The notes under the pieces are model-generated. The model searched no databases. It saw nothing but the letters and a program-made list of their open reading frames with translations, and had not been told where the DNA came from. A program made the translations under genes and the position numbers. A stretch of 64,000 bases of DNA from Nipponacmea schrenckii (Eukaryota; Mollusca; Gastropoda; Lottiidae): contig JAUJPP010000012.1 in assembly GCA_030562195.1 (NCBI GenBank), positions 1,612,001 to 1,676,000 on the forward strand, given 5' to 3'. Each line of letters begins with the position of its first letter. Position 1 is the first letter of the stretch. Below are positions 1 through 12,066 of this stretch, piece after piece.

Positions 1-1261
1 GGTAAGCATTTTGTTCTTTTGATTATATTCCATTATAGTCCAGAGGGTTACCGGGGGAAATCGACACACATGTGGGTAGAAAATCCTAGTAATCAATATA
101 CTTTTGTTGCCATACTAAGCCTAACAGGAAGAAATTGATAGGAGAATTTTAAAATATCTTATCTTTTACTTGCAGCATTTTGTGTGTGCCAAATGTGAGA
201 AACCATTTTTAGGAACCAGGCATTATGAGAAGAAGGGTTTGGCTTATTGTGAATTACATTATCATCAGGTTAGTTATATAATGTCATCAATTCTATACTT
301 TCATGTTCACCATTCCAGTAATAAAGTACCCCAGCTTTAATTGATCTTTATGTGCTCATCCTGCAAAACACAGGGCATTGGTTTATTGTTAAATCAAATA
401 ATGTTGATCTATACAGAAATGGGCTTTCTCTTGTATTCATTGTAAACTTGTTATCATTGTGAACTCTATGAACATTGTGTATATGTCTAATATTGCATTA
501 TTCTGTATATTTGTAGTTATTTGGTAATATCTGTTTTGTATGTAATAATATCATCAATGGAGATGGTAAGTATAGTTTATTTCTGATACTACTAGTCTGT
601 TAAGGAGAACATTTTTTCTTTAAGAAATTAACATTGTATGTTTCAGAAGAAAGTGATAGACATATTTGGAAACAATGTGGAATGAGATACAATCATGCTT
701 TCTTTAATAGACATGTTCATTGGTCCGTCCAGATGTTTCTTATAGTTTTGATTGAATGTCATAAACTATAATTCATTTATTTTCTGGTTTTTAGTATTTA
801 GTGCCTTCAATAAGGCTTGGTGTGTGAACCATTTTGCCTGTTCTATTTGTGATAGAAAAATGAGTCAAAAGTAAGTTGAAATTGATTGTTCAAATTGGTC
901 CCTGAAGTCTTGTTTATACAGTCTAGAAAGTTATTAAACCTGTAGCATATTACCTGCTTTAACTGATATCAAACTACATGCTGTTTACAGTGTAATGCTA
1001 TAGCAACCACAAGAGGAAAGAGTAAATGAAGGGAATTGAGGTTTTGCATCCTTCTTTTCTGCACCTTCAGGGTCTGCAAGAGAGTAACTGACATTGGTAG
1101 TCAAGGAGTTACATATTTTCTAATGTTTTTACCTTCATTTCAGAACCAAGTTTTTTGAGTTTGATCTGAAACCAGTATGTAAATTATGTTATGATAAATT
1201 TCCTGGAGAACTCAAGAAAAGACTGAAAAAAGCTTATGATGAACAGAATAAGAAGAAATAA
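1..1261 (+). CDS. LIMS1: PINCH / LIMS adaptor, C-terminal exons (partial gene)
   Basis: Last part of a PINCH-family LIM-only adaptor, which joins integrin-linked kinase and parvin at focal adhesions. Exons: end of one exon at base 1 (followed by GTAAGC), 176-268, 517-565, 795-870, 1144-1261 (TAA at 1259-1261). All junctions are GT-AG and keep one frame. The translation carries LIM zinc ligands ([45 protein letters not shown]) and ends in a basic tail, [15 protein letters not shown], as in PINCH LIM4-LIM5. The five-LIM family is about 325-340 residues long, so roughly the last 112 residues are here. LIMS1 versus LIMS2 cannot be separated, and invertebrates usually have one gene (unc-97 / steamer duck). 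Identity is firm; that base 1 is exonic is inferred from the donor. Confidence 0.93.
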
Positions 1262-1443
1262 TGTGGAATGTTTAGTAAACTTTAAAAATTTTAGTTCATC
1301 AGTAACTCAGGACAAGAATGCATTTGAGTGTCATTATTAGTCGTATAATGGATATTGGGAAGAAAAATGGATTTGGAATTTAGGACACATTGGTATACTT
1401 ATATTTGGGAGTTGGTGAAAAAAAAACTTTCACTAGAATGTGC

Positions 1444-1449
1444 AATAAA
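1444..1449 (+). promoter_or_regulatory. Poly(A) signal of the PINCH gene
   Basis: AATAAA about 183 bases after the PINCH stop codon. It is the first canonical hexamer downstream, so the 3' UTR probably ends near 1460-1475. Confidence 0.6.
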
Positions 1450-1886
1450 ATCATTTCGCGCTTGAAAATGTTTTTGAAAGAAATTTGAATTGTTTATTAT
1501 ATGGTGAATCTTTATGGTATCTTTAATTCAGCTTAAAAAAAACCCACTAAGCTGTGATAGACCAAATTAAAAAATTTGATTGCATTTATAGTTCACTGTT
1601 TTGAATAATATGAGCTTAATATAGACCAAGCTAATTATAATTAGACTATAGAATATAATTATTGTTTAATTAAGTTAAATACTGCATGTTGTACTGTTAG
1701 ATATTGTTGATATTTTAAAACCTAAATCATCTTTTAGAAATTATATTAATCCTATATAAATATCCAACTTTAGTATTTGTTTAAGGTCATATCAAATTTA
1801 ATTCTGTAGTGTTATAAGCTCAGGCTTCTTAAAGTATGCTAGTTGCGTGGCAAATAAAATTTGTCACGCTTTGTTTTCGTTCGGAT

Positions 1887-1888
<2 letters not shown>

Positions 1889-1947
<59 letters not shown>
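1889..1947 (+). repeat. Poly-T tract of about 59 bases
   Basis: Uninterrupted T run. Read on the minus strand it is a poly-A tail-like tract, which would fit a retroposed copy, but no recognisable body or target duplication was found next to it. The length may be uncertain in the assembly. Confidence 0.8.
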
Positions 1948-1948
<1 letters not shown>

Positions 1949-2052
1949 GGAAGCTCGCTAGCCCAAACGGAAAAAGATAGACTATTTCTGTTTTCACCAA
2001 TGGTATTTATATGGGCTGGAATCAAAATTGAATGTCTAACATGAAATTTTCG

Positions 2053-3265
2053 CTAACCCGAAAGTGGCTAATTGCATAATATGCAAATAAGATTTCAAGC
2101 TAGCTCGGGCCCTAATAGTCGCATCGGTCTGAAATTTACAGGATATAGATAGATAGGCAGCGCAATTAAAACTACATCATCAAAATTTTTTGATCACTTC
2201 CGGTTTGGGCGTGGGGACTTCCGGTTTTTTCTTCTCATGTCGGGCGACCCAGCTTCCCATGTAATTCAAGATTCTAAACAAAAACAGTATATTTTAGCTA
2301 TACTAAATGATTTTAATCCCCTGAGATGCAGAAAAATTAAATTGAATGTTGCGCATGCGCAGTTTTCAAAAATAGCAAATTTTCTTAAAAATTTAATAAG
2401 TCCGCCAATTATTAACCGATTTTTATGATTTTGGTGTCTATCGAAACCTTGATATTTTATCTAAAAAATGTTGGGAACAGAATTTTGATTTTCGAATTTG
2501 AATTTTTTTTATGCCCGTTCGAATTTTTCGAAAATTTAAAACTCTATATCTCGTGACCTTGACCTTCAATGACCTTGACATTTGAGATGTAGAATGTCCT
2601 TGACCTCAGCTGTCTATAGATGTGCTGATATTGCATGACAAATATTAACTTCCGGTTTTATAGCCCACCGAAATCTGACTATTTTGCAATTTTGGACGGT
2701 TATGTTACACTTTCGGGCTCTAATGTTCGGATCGATCTGAAATTTACAGGATATAGATAGATACGCAACACAATTAAAAATATATCATCAAAATTTTTTG
2801 ATCACTTTCGATTTGGGCGTGGGGACTTCCGGTTTTTTTATCTCATTTCAGGCGACCCTACATCCCGTGTAATTCAAGAATGTAAGCAAAAACAGTATAT
2901 CTTAGCTATACAAAATAATTTGCATCCCTCAAGAAGAAAAAAATTGCAATTGCTAGTTGCGCATGCGCCATTTTTCCGAGAATGGCAAATTTTCTTTAAA
3001 ATTTAATTAGTCCGTCATTTATTATCCGATTTGTATGATTTTGATATCTATCAAAACCTTGCTCCCTTATCTAAAGGATGTTTGAAACAGAATTTTGATT
3101 TTCGAACATAAATTTATTTTATGCCCGTTTGAATTTTTTGAAAATTTGAAATTCTATATCTTGTGACCTTCACCTTCAATGACCTTGAAATTTTCCATAT
3201 AGAATGGCCTTGACCTGTCTATAGATATGACTATAATGAATGAAAAATATCAACTTCTGGGTTTT
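2053..3265. repeat. Two tandem copies of a ~605-bp unit, with the start of a third
   Basis: Unit 1 runs from about 2053 to 2662 and unit 2 from about 2663 to 3265. They align over their length: the GATCACTTCCGGTTTGGGCG block at 2195 recurs at about 2800 with small changes, and 'aatttacaggatatagata' recurs at 2132 and 2741. A third start (TAGCCAACCGAAT) appears near 3267. Each unit carries one GCGCATGCGC palindrome (2351-2360 and 2959-2968) and a cluster of TGACCTTGA-type half-sites (about 2560-2615 and 3165-3215). No long reading frame. Probably a mobile-element-derived or satellite-like repeat. Confidence 0.8.
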
Positions 3266-6200
3266 ATAGCCAACCGAATTCTGACATTTTTGAAACTTTG
3301 AACGGCACTATTACATTTCCTTATGAACACATTGACTTGAGATTTTCTGTTTTATAATAGCCTCAAAACTCTTCAATAAAGGATATATGCCAAAAGTGCA
3401 GAAGCATATTTTAAAAAAGCAAAATTAAATTTTACAACTCTAGTACTAACATAAAATATATTCATCCCACATCAATGTGGTATACATCAATCGACTCCAA
3501 ATTAAATTGTCTCTTAAATGATATGCGACATGGTCGTTTTACCATGAAAATTTAAGCATTAATTTTAGATAAATTAACAAAATAAATACCAATTTTGGGT
3601 TTTTTATTTCATAAAATCTGTTTCAAATTGATCAGTCAGGGTGTTAAAGGCTGTTATATAACATGTCAGTAAAACTGGTGGTTTAAATTTTCACACCTAC
3701 TTGTCAAATCACTGAGCTGGGGAACAAATTAATCTGATTATGTAATTTCTTAAAATATTTCCATTCAAATTCAAAACATGCATCAAGTTAAAGAAGTAAA
3801 TTCGCTTGTCATTGATCAGTTCGAATTTTGTTCGTATCTTAAATAGAAATGATTTTATAAAAAAAAATGTCAAATACAGGCATGTGAAGAGTAGCAGACA
3901 TATAAGTCTTATAAAACGCAGATGAACTATTGACCACTTTAGTCACGGTTCAACGCACACAGGTGGCCAAAGAGTAAATTAATCTAATGATATAATCTGA
4001 TAACCCTAATAAAATTTATTTTTTTGTAAAATTTTTGCATACAAATTCAAAAAATATCTCTTTATAAAGCTGTGAATAAGCAAATTATCACATAGCTTGA
4101 ATTTTCTCTCTATGTTAATTACAACCAAAGTTACAAAATAATGTTTAAATTTGAATATAGAGAGTTTAAATTTCATGACAAATTGTCATCTTACTACCTA
4201 CTTAAAATTTGGTTTGGAATTTATGTAAATATCCTACCGAAATCTTAGACATGTACAAAAATCTAATAAGGAACTGATAGTAGAAACTTATAGTAGAAAA
4301 AATTGCCTCTATAGCGGAAGGTTTACGCTTACAATTGTAGGCTGAAAAGTACCGGAATTGAAAGCTAGCAGGTTAGAAGTTTCAAAATGTTCGAAATCCA
4401 TGGGATAACGCATAGTTGCCACGCTCGGAGCTGTTCACAGTTCTAGTATCTTGTTGTACTCTGGAATATTTCTTCAGTTGTGACCATCATGTGGTTCTTC
4501 TAAGCTTTCTTAAATATATTTTAATAACCAAATCGTAACTCCTTCAATCCCATTTCTTCTACTTGTGTTCACTTGGTTTTATTCTTTTTCTGCACTTTAT
4601 TAGCTGCTTCTTATTGACATTGTTCAACAACTTCATCTTGACTGTACAGTGATTCCCCTCACGATTTTTAGCGTACCTTTCAGTCATTCATGACTTTAAT
4701 TTATTGAAATGCTATGGAAAAGCGAAATAAATAATAAACAGGGTTGGTTTCCAAGGAATTCTGTATCTGCACTACTGCTTGATCGACCATTATCAATTAA
4801 TGCTTGGGCTCCTCATTCCAAGAGCATTCTGGCTTGTAAATGGTAATGATAGTTTTGTGCCTGTACTTATGTAACTGTTTTTTCAAATTTTCTGGATTAA
4901 TTGAATAAAAAATGTACCTCATATTGCATTTTCTTGGTGCTTTAGAGATAAGCCTGGACACAGATATACATTTAAATTTGATGTTTTCTTGAATAATGTA
5001 GAAAAATTTTTAAGGGTGGGTCATAATCATAATGTCTGTTTATTTACTTGTTTTTTTCTTTCTTTACATAGTTCTGTTTATACTCTTATGTGCCATTTAA
5101 TTTGACCAATATTGATTTGGTCTTAGCCTGTCAATGATTTATATTTATCAATGGTCAATATATATCAGGTTGCCTAGACATTTTCATTTCAAGATTATGC
5201 ATAAAAAGTATTGAAAGATAGAGCTAGAGATATTTGACATGCTTTTGATGAACTATTACACTTTCAGCACAAATCAACCGAATAGTGTTTTCTTAGGCTT
5301 TAGAATGCCTTTCAATATATATTATTCCAAATATGTTATTTTGTTGGTAGTAAGATCAGTCTGGGTTATTTTTATATGTTCATGCTTATTTTTTTATTTT
5401 GAAAAGCATAAATTCTTATTTGTATTGATTTATCTTATTTGTTTGTGGATATTGTATGTGTAGATCTAGTAAACCTCAATTTTTATATTATTCAACTGTT
5501 ATTCAACAAGGATACATCAAGCATTACATTGTTATTAACTTTTATATTTATATGCATGGCTTGAATAAATTGGCTTGTTAGCATTCTTGCTTTTATTATA
5601 CTGTTAGAAACTGGTGCTTAGGCCAATTATGGTTTTCCAGGTCTGATTGGGGGAATGGGTACTGGCAGAAACACTTACTATATAACTGGTCAGTTATAGT
5701 TCACCTAACTCTATATCTGGCCAATCTGAGTCAAACATCCTGAAGTTAAAGTTAAAGGCCGCCTGACCCTTGATCCGACAGGAAGATATATTAATAGATG
5801 TTCAGTTAATTACCTTTTTTGTCGAGACAAGGACCTGATGACATATAACTTTTCTGCATACACATTACTTGTTGTTTATGGAAATGTTTCTTCAGTACTT
5901 TACATGCTAGAAATGCGACACATTTTGCGTTCGACCGGTTTAGTATAAACGACATCATACAAAATCAGGTAAAGCAATTCAATGAGAATGTCTCGTTCGC
6001 CTTCGCTCAGTATAAAAGATTCCAGAAAGTCGACATTTTGGCAAGTGCAGTTTAAAGTAACATAATTTATTACAAACGCACCTAGTGTCAATCATTTCAA
6101 ACATAGTCTACGACGTAAAAAAGAACAAAGTAGTACCCTTTTTGTTGGTTTGGAACAAAGTCCGCTTCTTTTTATTTGTAAATTTGAAGCAAAGTAGGCC

Positions 6201-6381
6201 TAATGTTTAATTGTTAATTGGAATGTAAAATTATGGGAATGCAAGGTGCTATCAATAGTATCCAACTTTGCCGTGCCCAGGTGTTTTTGTTTTGGCAATT
6301 TGGCAAAATAATGTCCATTTTATAAATTGAAAACAAAGAAATGTATAATATAATTGAAGAATTGAGAACAAAGTAAGTATA

Positions 6382-6494
6382 GGTTAATGGTCGAAAGTTT
6401 GTCAATAAGTCTAATAATGACCGTTGACGAGGACCGAAGGTCCGAGTTATACGGTCATTATTAGACGCATTGACAAACTTGAGATCCATTAACC
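6382..6494. repeat. Long hairpin (inverted repeat, ~43-bp arms)
   Basis: Left arm 6382-6424 and right arm 6451-6494 are near-complete reverse complements (GGTTAATGG... against ...CCATTAACC; the inner 16 bases TCTAATAATGACCGT match apart from few changes). The 26-base loop holds a small palindrome, GGACCGAAGGTCC. Probably a MITE remnant; no target duplication was found. Confidence 0.75.
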
Positions 6495-7156
6495 AACTTA
6501 AAATACAGATTAACAAAAAAAACAGCTCACTATAAACTCACTAGAGTTTTATTTACAAACAAACCTGAAATCAAAACGTTTAAGCCCTTTAGTACAAGAA
6601 TCATCCATATTCAGACTATGTGTCAATAACAATGAACCAACCAATATGGCAGCACCTGGTGTTTCGAAAAAAAATTTCGTTGTTTGATTCTTTAATACTT
6701 ATATAAATCAAAAGTAAAGATGTTCTAATTAATGGGAAAACTTTGTCAGTTTGTCTAATAATTCCCGAATTAACTCATAATCGGCCTAATTACGTAGGAA
6801 ATACCTAGCTAACATCTACCAGAACTATCCATAAAACACAGATGGACCTTCCTGTGTCCACATAACGTTAAATAAATTATGAATGCACGAAATAACAATG
6901 AAAAAAGCCTTATTTATCAATTGGTAAGCTTATTTGACAAAATTTGAAATACAACTTTAATCGATGCTCACAGATTTCGCCCTAATTAATAATAAATTAT
7001 CTTTTTCATTTGAAAGTAAGGATTTGAAGATAAACTTTAAGTTTTAATTGGACGTAACATTGAACACTATACATTTTGAAACCTGGATTAATTCTCTGAA
7101 TAAAGTATGAGTGAATTTAATGTGAGTAGTTGTCAGACTAATCCCCATTCGTTATG

Positions 7157-7244
7157 GGCAAGTGGCTGATATTTAGAGTCCAATATTGACTTTAATATTG
7201 GACTCTTGGCCACTTGCCAGTACCAATATGTTGGATATTGGTAC
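7157..7244. repeat. Two adjacent palindromes
   Basis: GGCAAGTGGC (7157) pairs with GCCACTTGCC (ending 7218), and GAGTCCAATATT (7176) with AATATTGGACTC (ending 7205). The right foot is followed at once by GTACCAATAT (7220) pairing with ATATTGGTAC (ending 7244). Confidence 0.7.
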
Positions 7245-8639
7245 GCAAAAAACAAAGGGTGACATCACATCTGTATTTTAATTTATGTTATATACATTGG
7301 AAATAATGTAGCCTAATGTCTTTCTAACCAATTGGAAGTAGTTTCTTTTTAATAGAAATTGAAAGTGTATGTTTTTTTGTTTTTTGCTTTTTTTTTTGTT
7401 CGTTAATACGGAGTTTTAAAATGAACATAGCATGTACAATTTTAAACTTGGCCAATAAGAGCGTAATATTCATCAGTTTAATAAACCTGTTGCCATAAAT
7501 AACATAATAGAATCCTAATATAATCCATATAATCCAATAAATTCCCAAAAAACTTATTAAATATCCATAAAAATGCAATAAATTAAACGTTTTTCAATTA
7601 TTACTTAGTTTTACCGACTTTTTCAGGGTTTCTGTTACTTTATGACAGCAGATAAGTTCACTAATTTTGAGAACTGTAATTTTATATCCATTCTTAGACG
7701 CAGTATCACAAAGTAATGTCCTTCCTTTTCAATTATAAATTGGAATCTAAAAATGAAGGGTAGGCAATTCGTGAATTTCTTTTTTGCACTGGAAACGAAA
7801 TTTGTCTTTTTTCGTGAATCTGGATCAAAGTAATTAAGTTGACTTAATCTGATCTCATCAAATTTTAATCAGTCGGTGAGCTGTGTTGATTTCATTTAAT
7901 TCAACTTAGTTGTAGACCTACTAGCTTTAAAGCCCGAAAATGAACAGTGAGAGTTTTTCGCACTTCATCCCTTAATGAATATCGTCATTGTCCTGCTGAA
8001 ATACTGAAATGAAACCAAATGTTTTCATAAACGTGTGTTGAACCTGAAACCCGGAATTGTTATGTTAAAACGGCTTATGTTTGATTTTGTAAAAATGCGG
8101 TGGAAATATGGAATAAATGTAATAGATTATGGTAGAAGTGTATAGAAATTGGAAATGTGAAAACATTAGTGGAAAATACGGCCATTCTTGAAGCATATAC
8201 GTAGGTGAACTTCTATTTTCATTTTCAAGTCATCCTTCGGAATTGGCAGACATTAAATATCTTTATCAACCTGGTATACATACAAATATATTTGTTTTCA
8301 CTATTATATATTTTTCTAGATAAGGGTGTTATTTTGAAGCATTATAGTCAATATTAATAGAAATATGGAACGGAAATTTAAAGCATAATTGATGAAATAT
8401 GAAGAAAAATGTGAAATTGGCAAAAATATGGCAATAGTTAGTTCAGATTGGTAGGTAGGTATAGTTCTAATATATATTGACCCCATCGTCTGTGTCTTGC
8501 AAAATGATCAATCAATCGGCAACCAATTGTGTTGTTCTTTTGTAGATTGAATTAGAATTTGGAAAACAAATATTGTTGAACCTGGTGAAAATGTGACAAT
8601 ATGGTAGATATTGTTCAGATTTGGTGAAGATAAAGTACT

Positions 8640-9180
8640 AGTATATCTTCTACCGAGTCTGTAGGTGTACACGTATTCCTATCCCGTGGTTGCGAATTAT
8701 AAAACTGCCATATCTGTTGGTGGTCACACATGTCTGTAAGTCCACCAGGTGTATATTGTATGAACTGCCATGTTTGTAAGTCCAGTAGGTGTATACTGTA
8801 AGTCTGTTGGTGGTCGCTAAAGTGTGTCAGTCCATTGGGTGTATATTGTATGAACTGCCAAGATTGTTGACGGGTCACTCATATCTGCCACCCTTGTGGG
8901 TATGTTTTGTTTAGACCACAACTTCTGTTGGTGGTCTATCCGTCCTGTGGGTGTATATTTTATGAACTGCCACGTCTATTGGTGGTCGCTGATGTCTGTA
9001 GATCCAGTGGGTGTAATTTGTATGAACTGACAAGTTTGTTGGTGGTCACTCAAGTCTGTCAGTCCCGCGAGTGTAAATTGTATGAATTGCCAAGTCTGTT
9101 GGTGTTCACTCAAGTCTGTCAGTTCCGTGGTGTATATTGTATGAACTACCAAGTCTGTTGTTGGTGGGGAAACTTCAGTA
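8640..9180. repeat. 60-bp minisatellite, cluster 1
   Basis: About eight degenerate copies of a 60-base unit built around GTTGGTGGTCACTCAAGTCT, GTCAGTCC and TGTATGAACTGCCAAG. Open frames on both strands here (for example repeated TWQFIQ / DHQQTW residues) are products of the repeat, not genes. A related cluster lies at 10560-10900. Confidence 0.85.
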
Positions 9181-9439
9181 TTTGTCCGAAAGCTCTCCAA
9201 CGTATTCCTGCATCAGAGGATTCACTCGGGTCAGAATTAACAAGAAGAATCGGAGTATCGGGCAAGAGGTCATTGATCTCTTGAGAGAGCACAAGCTGGA
9301 TCTCGAGAGGATCATTGAATGACGCCTATCTGCTAATCCGTTTTGGAAGGTTACTAACCATACAGTCAATACCCAACTGATCCAGAGTACCAACAAGCAC
9401 GAGAAACCAGTAGGAGCAAGAGCTCACGCTCTGGATCTT

Positions 9440-10200
9440 ATTGATTCCGTGTACGCCGACCATTGAAGATCTACACAAAAGTAGTACAGCAACAGGTATA
9501 CGGTTTGTTCATTCGCATTGTGTTACGGATCCCTCCGCACTGTTCGGTGTTCACAGCAGATCATCTTGCCATAAGGGATTCAGTAGCATAGCTATCCGCC
9601 AATTACACGGAGCATGCGGTAATCTTATGCGACTCACTGAGCAGCATTTCTCTCACTTTTTCTAATTGCAGGTCAGAAGTCATCATCGAGATAACGAAGA
9701 ATGATCCAAACCAACAAACCAACACCAACCACAAGATTGAACTAGTATGGGTCCCGCCGAATGCTTCCATCCCTGGTAATAATCAAGCAGACCGTTGTGC
9801 CAAGAAACGTCTGAGTCTACAGGATATCGAACCTGTAGAATACTCCTAATCGGAGTTCTACAGTATGATGTCTTCCAGGATCAACCAGAAATGGGCTGAT
9901 ATGCTATGGAAATCAACACAGCTAGATACCAGATTGATCCGACAATACCAACGCAAACGATCCATCTGTTTCTATCTGCAAATTGGTAACCAGAATCTGC
10001 ATCGACAACGTACTACGAAACCACGAGTAAAAAGGCATTGAGTGTCGGCCAAGTTGCCACAAGGTCGCAAGTCTCAATTCAATGCACTGAACTGAAACGC
10101 GACACTGACTAACTACCTGGAAACGCACGGCATACCACTCTCAACACAGACTGTTTTGGCTCCACCAATGGACCACTGGATCACGGTAATGGAACTCAGC
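9440..10200 (+). mobile_element. Fossil RNase H domain and C-terminal region of a non-LTR retrotransposon
   Basis: In one frame from about 9548 the translation gives VFTADHLAIRDSVA, then (after one stop) AVILCDSLSSI, then from about 9736 KIELVWVPP, ASIPGNNQADRCAKK. This is the order of RNase HI motifs in non-LTR elements (F-x-AE, the DS aspartate strand, W-P-x-H-x-x-IxGN-x-x-AD). The usual His is Asn and the Glu of AE is Asp. Upstream, 'YAD' near 9451 resembles the start of the domain but is broken by stops and frameshifts. Downstream to about 10200 a broken C-terminal region follows (LDTRLIRQYQRKR). Inactive. Flanked on both sides by the 60-bp minisatellite. Confidence 0.7.
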
Positions 10201-10559
10201 TACCAATTATATGCCAAATCTGTTTCTTAACACTTTTAACTACATTCCACTTCACGATTATAAAAGAACATCATTCCCCTTTTTGATGAAAGCCCCCCCC
10301 CCCACTCTTTCTCTCCTCTTTTCTCACTATTTTTTTCCAGATCTTCCAGTTTTCCAACAATAATCAGATAATCTAAACAAACCAAACCAACAACTACCAT
10401 TCGAATACCAATGAACAAGAATGAACGTTGGGTAAAATCAAAATCATCCAGACCAGATCTCAAGATTTATCACAACCAAACCAACAACAGCATCTAATTT
10501 GCCACATCATCCGCATGTATTGCTCCGATGCTAAGCGGTTTTTACTTGTCATCTACCAA

Positions 10560-10900
10560 CCAACTATATGTTGTTGGTCATACATGTCTGCCTGTTCAGT
10601 GCGTTTGTATTATTCGAACCACAAAGTCTTCTGTTGGTCACTCATGTCTGTCTGTCCCGTTGGTATAGTGTGAAAATTATCATGTTCGTGGTTACTCAAG
10701 TCCATCAGTCATTTGCGTTTTATTCGAACCAACAAGTCTGTTGGTGGTCTTTCATGTCTGTCAGTCTTTGAGATGTGTTTCATTCGAACCACCAAGTCTG
10801 ATGGTCGTCGTTGCCCATGTCTGTCAGTCCATAGCCTAGTTGTGTATATTACATGCATAACAAATTGTTGGTGGTCACTCATGTTATTTGGTGTATATTT
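10560..10900. repeat. 60-bp minisatellite, cluster 2
   Basis: About five degenerate copies related to cluster 1 (GTTGGTGGTC-TTCATGTCTGTCAGTC ... CATTCGAACCACCAAGTCT). A separate pair of AACCAAACCAACAAC-like stretches precedes it (about 10375 and 10475). The cluster lies on the far side of the RNase H fossil. Confidence 0.75.
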
Positions 10901-12066
10901 TGTTCAACGTATTATAGTTAGGGAACCTTGCTGTGATACAAGTAAATTAGTTATCAGATCTTTTCTTTGCTGCAAATTAAATTTACCACCAAACAATCAC
11001 ATCAGCTGAAACAAACCAATGAAATTCTTGAAAAGAAAGTAAAATCCTGTCTGTATTTTAAGCATATTTAGTCTACTTTATTCACATAAGTGCACCCACC
11101 ATGGATATCTAATTGACAGGGTAAATATGAATTACATGGATGTCGGAAATAATAAGCTATTGGTAGTTCCAGTGGCCTTAGGCAGATAAAGCTAATTTAA
11201 GGATATTGTGACTGTTTAATGGCATCTTTTAAAAAAAATTATTTCTTATTATACTCGTTTATCAATCATTCACGTTCTGATGATGTTGGTGTATCTTTTA
11301 TGTATTAAGATTGTTTAATGGTAAGCGAATTGGTATTCAAATTTTACATTTATCTACAAAACCAGAGTCTGTTATGGCTCATCTGTAACCTAAACTCCAT
11401 AGTCGAAACTGAAATGAAATTCAAAGGCACGATTTCTGTCTTAATTAGAGAAGTAGGTCGTAAAAAAGTCATTTAGTTATAAAACAAGATTCACCATTTA
11501 TGGGCATAAGATACAGAAGAGTAGCACGTAAAACTCCATTAATTTTACCATTTATGGGCTGGCTATTCTTCCTGAGATTAAAAATTTCTACACACACGTT
11601 CATTTACATTTGCATTTCTACCACTGTCTTCTATTTTTTGATAAACTGTAGGCAATGTACAACAATAATGCAATCGGTCATGTAAAACAGTGAAATTATA
11701 TAAATGAAAGTATCTTATATAGAAATTCAATAATTAAACGTCGGTCTCATTAACATAATTGGGGTGAAAACGCCATCCATGACTTCATTAAGTTTGTATC
11801 GTCATCAAAGACAAACGTTTAATTCACATAACGTCCATGGATTATAAGTAGCCTACAACGATTCACGGACTACGTATCATCTATATTCCGAAATCAAGGG
11901 TTCAATCTTTCACTCACTGTCCTAAACACTAAAACTAGGTTGATAAAACGGCATTGCGTCCAAAGCACGTTACTGGGAGGGCGAAGATAAGTCCTGGTTT
12001 TTAAAAAGAGGTAGACGTGGTTTATTGCTCTCATATATATAATATGATAAATAAGATATACAGAGG
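10900..12066. other. Intergenic, 3' side of the laccase-type gene
   Basis: AT-rich, with no supported gene or repeat. The last 50 bases contain the probable 3' UTR of the minus-strand multicopper oxidase. Confidence 0.5.
12021..12026 (-). promoter_or_regulatory. Poly(A) signal of the laccase-type gene
   Basis: AATAAA on the minus strand (TTTATT on plus), 41 bases after the stop codon of the multicopper oxidase. Confidence 0.5.

Larger units (their letters stand above)
3300..8640. other. Non-coding stretch downstream of PINCH
   Basis: AT-rich, with no reading frame that looks like protein; the short open frames are low-complexity or broken. It contains two hairpins described separately (6382-6494 and 7157-7244). 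Otherwise I see nothing that can be named. Confidence 0.6.

Noticed and set aside
1847..2044. Open frame with a long Phe run
   Set aside because: Product of the poly-T tract.
8615..9396. Several overlapping open frames on both strands
   Set aside because: All come from the 60-bp minisatellite; the repeated DHQQ / ELPSLLV phrases follow the 60-base period.
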